The notes beneath the pieces are model-generated. The model saw nothing but the letters and a program-made list of their open reading frames with translations, did not search any database and was not told where the DNA came from. Source: Bacteroidota bacterium (GTDB taxonomy: Bacteria > Bacteroidota > Bacteroidia > Chitinophagales > Saprospiraceae). Taken from it: 14,431 nt of DNA. Each line of letters starts with the position of its first letter. Positions within the stretch are counted from its first letter, which is position 1. The position numbers were made by a program, and so were the translations under genes. Where the stretch lies: NCBI GenBank assembly GCA_018969455.1, contig JAGWYI010000038.1:1-14431 (forward strand). Reading direction: 5' to 3'. Of the stretch, positions 1 to 7,700 are shown one piece after another.

Positions 1-2
1 CC

Positions 3-413
3 GAAAATTTCCAATTGCCGCCCGCATTTGGTCAAACGGCCTTTTATCAACCGGGCATGCTGGTGGTTCAAGCGCCAAAATACCAGTTTGTTTCGGAAGC
101 GCGTGCGCAGGTACGGGAACTTTGCGTCTATTTGGAGCGTTTTGATTTGGAAAGCATTCCATGGATTGTGCTGGCAGACGATGCCGAGTTTGCGGCGGCC
201 ACGACCCACAATTTTGTGTGGGTAAGTTTTACACGGGCGAATCCTAGCCACGACATCGATGGGGTAGGGGCTTTCACCGAAAACAAGCACTGGGGCTGCA
301 AAGGCCCGCTAGTGCTCGATGCGCGAAAAAAACCACATCATGCCCCCGAATTGGCGCCCGATCCCGATGCAGAAAAAAAAGCAGCAGAAATATTAAAGCC
401 CTATGGATATTAA
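3..413 (+). CDS. UbiD-family decarboxylase, C-terminal fragment (5' end outside window)
   Basis: The reading frame is open from the first bases of the window and ends at TAA 411-413, so only the last ~136 residues are present. They resemble the C-terminal part of UbiD-family (prenylated-FMN-dependent) decarboxylases: a segment around IPWIVLADDAEFAAATTHNF, then a VSFTRANPSHDIDGV-like stretch, then the tail WGCKGPLVLDARKKPHHAPE, which matches the family's usual 'lDAr.Kp.h' ending. In Bacteroidota this type is often annotated as a menaquinone-biosynthesis decarboxylase, but related enzymes act on other aromatic acids, so the substrate is an inference. The catalytic and prFMN-binding parts lie upstream and cannot be checked. 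No convincing terminator follows the stop; the AT-rich gap at 414-510 holds the tRNA promoter. An A8 tract (372-379) lies near the 3' end. Confidence 0.85.
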   Translation, partial: ENFQLPPAFGQTAFYQPGMLVVQAPKYQFVSEARAQVRELCVYLERFDLESIPWIVLADDAEFAAATTHNFVWVSFTRANPSHDIDGVGAFTENKHWGCKGPLVLDARKKPHHAPELAPDPDAEKKAAEILKPYGY

Positions 414-440
414 AAAGTCCAAAATTTTTTTCTTACAATA

Positions 441-473
441 TTTGGAAAATTAATTGAAGTGAAATTATCTTTG
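441..473 (+). promoter_or_regulatory. Bacteroidota-type promoter for tRNA-Glu
   Basis: TTTG at 441-444 and TATCTTTG at 466-473 are separated by 21 bases. They match the -33 TTTG and -7 TAnnTTTG elements known for the primary sigma factor of Bacteroidota. The site lies 37 bases before the tRNA, which fits a short 5' leader removed by RNase P. The match is exact in both boxes; transcription itself is inferred. Confidence 0.75.
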
Positions 474-510
474 CCCCGCCTTTGAAAGAAGGTGCCTAAC
501 ACAATTAAAC

Positions 511-582
511 GGTCCGTTCGTCTAGGGGTTAGGACACGTCCCTTTCACGGATGAAACACGGGTTCGATTCCCGTACGGACTA
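511..582 (+). tRNA. tRNA-Glu (anticodon TTC)
   Basis: A full cloverleaf can be drawn. The acceptor arm is 511-517 with 575-581 and discriminator A582. The D arm is 520-535. The anticodon stem is 537-541 with 549-553, and its loop 542-548 carries TTC at 544-546, which reads GAA/GAG. The T arm is 558-562 with 570-574 around the loop TTCGATT. The first acceptor pair is G1.U72 (511/581), a wobble, and the anticodon stem has one G.U pair. CCA is not encoded (the next bases are CTT), so it must be added after transcription. The gene has its own promoter (441-473) and terminator (599-636), so it is a single-gene transcription unit. Confidence 0.95.
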
Positions 583-598
583 CTTGATTACAAATATT

Positions 599-636
599 AA
601 ACCCTTGTATGTGAACAACTTACGAGGGTTTTTTTA
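599..636 (+). terminator. Intrinsic terminator after tRNA-Glu
   Basis: AAACCCTTGT (599-608) pairs with ACGAGGGTTT (622-631): ten base pairs including one G.U, with a 13-base loop. The 3' arm runs directly into T residues (629-635). It lies 16 bases beyond the tRNA end and only 32 bases before the next start codon. Confidence 0.8.
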
Positions 637-667
637 TTTAGGTCAAAGAAAACAATCTTCCTGTCAT

Positions 668-1084
668 ATGCTTCAATCCGACGATTCCGATCAGACGGCG
701 TTAAAGTCATTGCCCAAGTCGCCTGTTATACTGTCTGATTCCATTTTGTGCTTTGGTTTGGTGGGCGCAAGTTATATACTAGCCAAAGTCGAAGAGATTA
801 TCGCGCTCGAGGCCGATCGTCAGGTATGCCTGCTTCACCTTGCGCATACGCCCAAACTGACAGCCAACCGGCATTTGGGTTTTTTCAAACCTAAATTGAT
901 TCAGCAGCATCATTTTCTGGAAATTTCCAAATCTGTACTCATCAATCCGGCGCACTTGTTGCGTATCCAGCCTCGAGATCGAACCATAACGCTTACCAAC
1001 GGTTTGAGTTTTTCGGTATCAAAATCGAGGCAAGAGTATATAAATCAACTGGTAAAACACCTTTTAGACCATTGGGAATTTTAA
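668..1084 (+). CDS. Orphan LytTR-family DNA-binding protein
   Basis: This 138-residue protein has a LytTR-type DNA-binding domain over roughly residues 33-130. Visible hallmarks are the opening strand ILAKVEEIIALEAD (residues 37-50, compare the usual 'I...I.yiea.'), a central FLEISKSVLINPAHLLRI (residues 83-100, compare 'F.rvHrS.lVNl..i..i'), and a final ITLTNGLSFSVSKSRQEYI (compare 'l.l.dg..ipvSr.....l'). No receiver domain, membrane segment or sensor precedes it, so it is a stand-alone binder. LytTR proteins normally bind direct repeats upstream of target promoters; the target here is unknown. The ATG at 668 was chosen because the longer frame begins inside the tRNA and runs through the terminator. 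No Shine-Dalgarno sequence is seen, and only ~32 bases separate the terminator from the ATG, so expression may depend on readthrough. The next gene is the giant surface protein on the same strand, 0.5-0.6 kb away. Confidence 0.8.
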   Translation: MLQSDDSDQTALKSLPKSPVILSDSILCFGLVGASYILAKVEEIIALEADRQVCLLHLAHTPKLTANRHLGFFKPKLIQQHHFLEISKSVLINPAHLLRIQPRDRTITLTNGLSFSVSKSRQEYINQLVKHLLDHWEF

Positions 1085-1109
1085 GACCAATTTTGTATTG
1101 GTTTTAAAA
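1079..1109 (+). terminator. Terminator-like palindrome overlapping the LytTR stop codon
   Basis: TTTTAAGACCAAT (1079-1091) pairs with ATTGGTTTTAAAA (1097-1109) around the 5-base loop TTTGT. It has 13 pairs, with one G.U at 1085/1103. The TAA stop (1082-1084) lies in the left arm. The core ACCAAT/ATTGGT is followed by T1102-1105, which gives a weak U-tract. It is a plausible terminator for the LytTR gene and, being nearly symmetric, could act on either strand. Confidence 0.55.
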
Positions 1110-1424
1110 TCTGTTGGTTTCGTTTGCTCTTTTGCATCTTCTGTTATTTTTTGAAGGAAAAGCAAAAAGCATGTATTACGTTTGCTACATATTTTTCATT
1201 CGTCGAATAAAAGTAAGGAAGGATAATGTGTGACGGTTAGTCTAAGCAGAGAGATAATTATTATTAGATTAACATGAATGCTATATCTTTGACCCATTCA
1301 ACCACATATGGTATTTTTATTTTTAATCCGCATGAAAAGTTGATCTCAAAGGTTTCCGTTCTTTTTTCCAAAATCAAGAACGTCGGGCTATTGCTTTCCT
1401 TTTGGTCTGCTTAAAAACATTAGG

Positions 1425-1474
1425 AAAATTTACAATTATTTTTTTGGTTCCGACCAATAAAATAATTGAATTTT
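1425..1474. repeat. Long imperfect inverted repeat (hairpin) with TCCG loop
   Basis: The inner arms, 1433-1448 and 1453-1468, are 16 bases each with a single T/T mismatch (1443/1458), enclosing the 4-base loop TCCG (1449-1452), which fits the UNCG tetraloop pattern. After a two-base bulge (1431-1432) the stem resumes with AAAATT (1425-1430) against AATTTT (1469-1474). In total ~21 pairs form across 50 bases. There is no T-run directly after the + strand arm, so a simple terminator role is not obvious. It lies ~205 bases before the preferred start of the giant gene. Confidence 0.8.
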
Positions 1475-1570
1475 GATAAACAAACACTTCATTTGAATTG
1501 CAGCCTACTTGTTGCGATTCTTATTCTAATTTCTCAAATGTTGTTTTATTAAGCAGCATGATGTGAACTT

Positions 1571-1578
1571 TAAATTTG
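1571..1578 (+). promoter_or_regulatory. Candidate -7 element for the giant gene
   Basis: TAAATTTG fits TAnnTTTG exactly and stands 38 bases before ATG 1617 and 101 bases before ATG 1680. No TTTG is found at the expected 19-23 base spacing; only T-rich sequence (1541-1550) is there. It is therefore a half-supported promoter that may need an activator. Confidence 0.4.
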
Positions 1579-1679
1579 AACGGAATTTGGCGCACTTGTT
1601 GTGAAAACAAGGAGTAATGCTGTATTTAACCCCAATCCATCTTCAATTGAATCACCTAATGTTACAAATTATACAATCC

Positions 1680-1781
1680 ATGAAAAGATTCCTTACATTG
1701 TTGCGTACAGAAAATTTCTGTTTCTGTATCAAAATGTTGTTTTTCGTTTTGGGTGCATTGGCTCCATCGGTCGTACAGGCT
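1680..1781 (+). other. Signal peptide of the giant protein
   Basis: From ATG 1680 the first 34 residues show basic residues near the start (MKRFLTLLRT), then a hydrophobic core (MLFFVLGALAPS) and an A-x-A-like end (VVQA) before GGPLLGK. This fits a Sec signal peptidase I site after VQA. Starting at 1617 would give a 55-residue leader with the same cleavage point. Confidence 0.75.
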
Positions 1782-4700
1782 GGCGGACCATTACTCGGTA
1801 AAAACAACAGACCCGAAGCATTTTCCCATTGGTTGCCCTTTGTTCAAAATGCAAACGGCGTTTACACCTTAGCTGCTTCTATCACGGTCACAGAGTCATC
1901 TGGTACGGCCAATAACGATGGAATCATATGTAATGGCGCCACGGTCACGCTGGAAGCCAACACTGGAGACTCTTACAATTGGAGTACAGGCGCCAACACC
2001 AAAAGTATTTCGGTTTCGCCAGCTGCCAATACTACCTATACTGTAACGGTAACAACTGGCGGAACGCCCATGACCGCTTCAACTACGATAACGGTTAATG
2101 CCTTGCCTACGCCATCTACATCCGTATCAGAGAATTCAGGCACAGCCAACAATGATGGAATCATCTGTGTAGGCGCCTCGGTTGGAATAACTGCAAGCGG
2201 TGGCAGTTCTTATTCTTGGAATACGGGTTCAAATACTGCAACGATTAATGTATCACCTGCATCTACAACTACTTATACGGTAACCGTAACCAATTCAAAT
2301 GGTTGCACAGCTACAGCCAACCGAACGATAACAGTCAACGCCCTGCCAGTTCCAACTGTATCAATTGCGGAGACTTCAGGAAATAACAACAACGATGGGA
2401 CTATTTGTCTTGGCGCCAGCGTAACGCTTACTGCTGGGGGGGGTAATTCTTATAATTGGAGCACGGGAAGCAACAACGCATCCACAACCGTTTCACCAAG
2501 CGTTACTACGACTTATACCGTTACTGTAACCAATTCGAATGGTTGTTCCAAAACTACCACCACCACCATTACGGTGGCCACCCCCTCTCAAGTTCCCGAT
2601 CAAACTTATTGCCGTAATGCAGCACCAGTCAATTTATTAACACTGGCGCCCCTGGGTTTGACCTTCAGCGGTCCGGGTGTAGTGGGTACCATTTTTACCC
2701 CTTCATCTGTAGATAATTCTGTGTCGGATTTGCAGATCAAGGTTACTTATGAATGTAATTTGCCAGGCACCAACAGCAACATGGCAAACATTAACGTTCA
2801 TTTGAATCCATCGCCGGTTGCTACGTTGAAAGATGTACTTGCAGACTGTGTGGCCCCCGGGCAGCAAATTAACCTGCAAAGCATGTTTAACGGCGCAACT
2901 TCGGGTGGTACATTCACGATTTCACCCAGCTTGACAATTACAAATACAAGCATCTCTGCGCCTGCGTCGGGAGGATGTTTCAGTGTTACATACACTGCCC
3001 CCAACCCGAATAATTGCCCTGGTTCTCCTTTTACCAGCACCAAAAACTTGATGATTACCACCAAGCCCAACCCTCAATTCACCATTTCAGGGCCGGGCGG
3101 TGCAACTATTTGTCAGGTTGGTGGAAACATCAGTTTTACGGTCAATCAATCCAGCAACGGGCCCAACCAGGTATTAAAAGTGAATGGCGTCACCAAGCCA
3201 ATAGGAACGGCATTTTCTTTGCCAGCACCTGGCATGGCAGGTACCTCCATTACCTATACTTTTACCCTTACCGAAACGAACAATACGCCTACAGCATGTG
3301 GTACTTTGCCTGGAAATCCCTACACGCCTTGTACGGGAACAACTACAAAGATCATAACGGTTTACAATGATGGTTTGTGCGGAACAACGGATATCCCGTT
3401 CCAGAGTGAATGTGATGCAAACATCGACGACCCGGTTTTTGATGTTTGTCCGGTTTCTACCAGCCCCTATTTCCAGGCAGGTTGCGCATTTATCAATGTT
3501 ACCATTTCTTACCCCATTGTAGAAGCGCAATTGACGAGCACCAAAGATTTGATCTTCTGCTCCACCCCTAATTTTCAGGTAAATTATCAAGGTCGGAATG
3601 TATTTAACAGTATTCCGGGCTTTAATACCAAATTGGGTGACATGACCGGTCTTGATGTTATTTGTGATGTGTTGAATTTCTGTATTTGTATCGGATTCCT
3701 TGACATTGAATGGCATCCACTGGGTGCGCTTGGCGCTTGGTGTAACAAATCTCTGGCTGATTTGGTTAGCGATGCGATAGCAGGCCTTACCAACTCTGGC
3801 GGATACGGTGGTATTGTGGTTGCCGACTCAGATGGCGATGGCGCCTTTGATGAGATTTTGGCTGATTATGACGGATTTCCACAAAATCAAACTGCTATTG
3901 TTCCTAACAACATGAGCAAGCAGGCTGGTATAATTACAGTACGCCACGTTGCAGGATGGCCCTTTAAAGCCGATCAGGTGTGTGGTGCTGCGACGGTTGA
4001 ATCATTCAACCTTTTGGATGCGTTGTCTCCCTTTATTGATGCAATTCCGATTGCAGGTCCAATCATTTCTGCAATCCTCACAGGCTTGAGCTGCGATATT
4101 CCATTGGCATTTACCAACTCAACCGATGTCCAGGTTCCAGTAATTAACGACGTTCCACCTGTTTTTGTAAATTGCCCAAGCCAGTATGTCTTCTCTGAGG
4201 ATCTTGCTTGCAGCACAACGGCGGATTGGTCAATTCCTGTAGCACAAGACGGTTGTATAGGGGGCAATCTGGTGTATAAAGGTCGTACTGCGGGTACTTC
4301 TACAACCTATTTCAGTGGCACACCAACACCAGTCCTTACAGTTGCTTCAAACGGATCAGGTGTTTATCAAACAGGTGGCCCTGTTTCCGGATCCAATCTG
4401 CCTACCGGCAACCATACCGTAACTTACACGGCTTATTCCTGCCGTGGGTTCTCTTCGTCCTGTAGTTTTGTGGTGACGGTTAATTCAGGCAATCCATTGC
4501 TGGAAGTTCCCAATAACATCACTGTAGCCACCGATGTAGATCAGTGTCAGGCTGTAGTTACGGGTCTTGGGCCTGTTTCCGGGGTAGGTTGCGCAACCTT
4601 GATCAATTACAGTGTAACTTATCCGGCCGGCTCAGGTTTGTCCAATTTTTCAACTGGCCTGCCTTACAATTCGACCAACAAGGGCAAACATATGGATGTA

Positions 4701-7700
4701 AGCGGTTTGATATTCCCGCTTGGCACCACTACGGTAACGTACATTTTGAATGTGGATTTGAATAACAACGGCACCATTGAAACCAACACCAATGAAAGCC
4801 AAACAAAGCAATTTACGGTTACAGTAGTAGACCTGCAAGCGCCTAAAGCAGTTTGTGTGGATCAGGAAGTCAAGTTGGATAACACTGGCAATGCCACTGT
4901 TTTTGCCTTAAATCAAAATAATGGAACGCCTTTCATCAATGGAGGCTGTACCGACAACTGTACGGGGCCACTTACCATCCAGATTCAAAAACCTGGCCAG
5001 CCTTATGCCGCATCTGTTCAATACAATTGTGGTGAAGTTGGGGCCAATTTTGTCAATTTGAAGGTAACGGATGCCAAAGACAACAGCAGCACTTGCATTG
5101 CACGTGTAAAGGTGATCGATTATTTGGATGGAATCAACATTCAGATGGCCTTGCCGCAATTGTGTCTGGGATCTACCAATCCTTCCCAATTGAATTTTGC
5201 CAATTATTTGTCTATCACCCTTGCCAATGGACAGGTTTTGTCGCACAGTGTTGGTGGATTTAATTCTGGACCACTGGTGGGTTCACGCGGTTTCTTTGCC
5301 ATTACAGCATTTGCGCCATCTAATGGCTCGACCAACGATCCTGGTACCATTACATTTGATGGTGTATATACGCCCGGCACAGGCTCCGGTTTTGTAACGA
5401 TTTCTTACCTGTTGCTCCCACCGGGCTTCGTGATGCCTCCAGGTGGAAATGTACCGCTCAGCGGTTGTTTCCGGATGGGTCATAAGGTTATAGAAATCCG
5501 TCAACCACTCGTGATGGGTTCTCCAGAATGTAAATGTTTGATCGATGAAGAGCGCGTTGTGGATCTCGGCATCATCAAAGGAGGTTTGGAACCATATACC
5601 ATTCAATATTCAGGTACCCGCCTTGACGTAGATGGCGATGGTATCCCAGATGATGCAGATGGTTCTTACACTTACAGCGTTGCAAATGGCCACAACATTA
5701 ACGATTTCCAACAGGATCTCGGCGAATTGCGCGTGGTTTATACCCAGCCTACATGGTCATTCACAGTTGTAGATGCACGCGGTTGCGAACTCTTCCGCTC
5801 TGGCTCTTGCGACAATGATGACCTATTGATTGGCCCAAGTATTACTTGTCCGCCATCTAACCTGACCCTCACTACAGAGGAATACCTTTGCGAAAGCCAG
5901 TACGACTGGACTCACCCGCTGCCTACCGACAACTGCGCGGTGGTGTTGTATGATTACCGGATCAAAAATCCGGACGGCACTATCGAAGGTCCATTTAACC
6001 TGAATGCCTTGTTGAATATCGCCCCAGGAGCGCCACTGAACCAGTTCTTTGATGCTACTTACGAATTCCAACTCGGCACCTCTGTGGTAACCTACTACGC
6101 AGAAGACGCCCAAGGAAACTTCACATCCTGCACTTTCCAAATTAAAGTTACCGACAACGATCCTCCGCACTTCATCAACTGCCCATATCCGCCAGTTGTT
6201 CAGGATGCAGAAACAGGCCACTGCGATGCTTATGTGGATTTCGCCCTGCCCTTGGCAACCGATAACTGCAGTATTCCGGTTGTAAAACAAATCGACAACA
6301 CCGGCCTAAGCACAGGCAGTCGTTTCCCGGTTGGTACCACTGTGATGTACTGGGAGGCCTCTGATCCAACTGGAAACAAAGATACTTGTCAAGTTAAGGT
6401 AATTGTAAACGATTACTGGCAAGTGCCGCAATTGACCTGCCCGGCTAACGTATTGAAAAACAACGATACCTGGCTGTGCGGCGCCTATGTAAACAACATT
6501 GCGCCTACGGTTGCTGGCCCCTGTAAAAACAACTACGGCATCACGTACTCTATTTATGCCGATGCGGCCTTAACCGTCCGCAAAGATTGCGGGGTTGCCG
6601 ATGCAAGCGGTCAGTTCTTTGACGTGGGCGAAAGCTGGGTTAAATATACCGTACAAAGCCAACCGCTTCTTTTGATTACAGAGGTAACCCAATCTGGCGC
6701 TGTAGACCGAATCGAAATTTCAAATCTCGGACCTGCTGCCATCGATATTACCTGTCTGGAAGTAAAACGTTCGTCTGGAACTCCGGCAGCCAATCAGGTT
6801 ATTGGTCCGGTTAGCCAACTCCCTTCTTTGGCTCCGAGCATTCTGCCTGTAGGCGGAACCCGGGTATTCAACTTCTCCTTCGATGCCGCAGCCAACCTGC
6901 CTGCTTGCTATACCATTTCCTACATGGGAACCATTTTCGACGAAGTGGCAACCAACGGGTTTGCCGGTTGCAACGGATTTACAGGGACGCTCGCAGGCGG
7001 CGATGTGATTCGCAAGTGCGAAGATGACTCAAATAAAGCAGCGGATTGGGTATTGGCAGAAAACTGCTACCCGCTTACAATCGGGGCCATCAACCCGGAT
7101 TTGCAGGTGATGCCAAACAACGGCACCAAAACTTCTTTGCAGTCTATCCTGCCAAGCAAAGCTACTTGCACCTTTAAAGTTACCATTAAAGATGCAGAAA
7201 ATCCGTTCTGTGGCAAGTTGACATCCAACACTACTTACAACGGTCCCGGCATCGCCAACATTAGCGCTGCCACTTGCAACCGGTCTACCATCACCATTCC
7301 GGCAGGCAACTGCATCATTGGTGACATCGTGTTCAACCGCACCGGTACGGCAACACCTGCAAACTCCACCATGACTTTGATCAGCCCAAAAGGCATTAAA
7401 GTGGTTTTGAATAAAATTCCACAGGATTCCATCGCTGCCTTGTTTGCCCAAAAAGCAGAAGGCACCTGGACGCTTGACATCGTACCAAAGCCAAACCAGA
7501 CACCCACGCTGACTGGCTGGTCTTTGACCGTAAATTGCATCGCCAACTTTGATCTCGCCAACCAAACGCTGAACAATGCGCCCGGTCAATGCGGACAAAA
7601 CTTTACCTGGACACACCCGTATTTTGTGGATAACTGCTTCAACGGCACCATTTCCGTTGCTTACAGCTCAAACGATGCTGCTTGTGTTCCAACTGGTGGT

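Larger units (their letters stand above)
1110..1679. other. AT-rich intergenic region upstream of the giant gene
   Basis: About 0.5-0.6 kb without a supported gene. It holds a TATCTTTG word at 1284-1291 with no clear TTTG partner, a very long hairpin (1425-1474), and a perfect TAAATTTG word at 1571-1578. A 46-codon frame (1274-1414) is present but has no supporting signal. Nothing else is recognisable. Confidence 0.6.

Noticed and set aside
551..667. Upstream extension of the LytTR gene to an ATG in the tRNA
   Set aside because: The first codons would lie inside tRNA-Glu and then run through its terminator; the LytTR fold begins well after ATG 668.
1274..1414. 46-codon frame starting MNAISLTHSTTYGIFIFN
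   Set aside because: No ribosome-binding site, no recognised motif, a promoter-like TATCTTTG lies within it, and chance frames of this size are common in such a gap.
949..1601. 13-base direct repeat GGCGCACTTGTTG at 949-961 and 1589-1601
   Set aside because: One repeat of this length is expected by chance in 14 kb. It flanks nothing element-like and there is no integrase or transposase.
1601..1801. GTG-started 66-codon frame overlapping the start of the giant gene
   Set aside because: It lies in a different frame from the signal peptide and repeats, has no domain, and ends inside the real gene.
1872..2580. Regularly spaced repeats that might suggest a CRISPR array
   Set aside because: The period is ~238 bases, the repeats are coding and diverged, and they are clearly protein modules.
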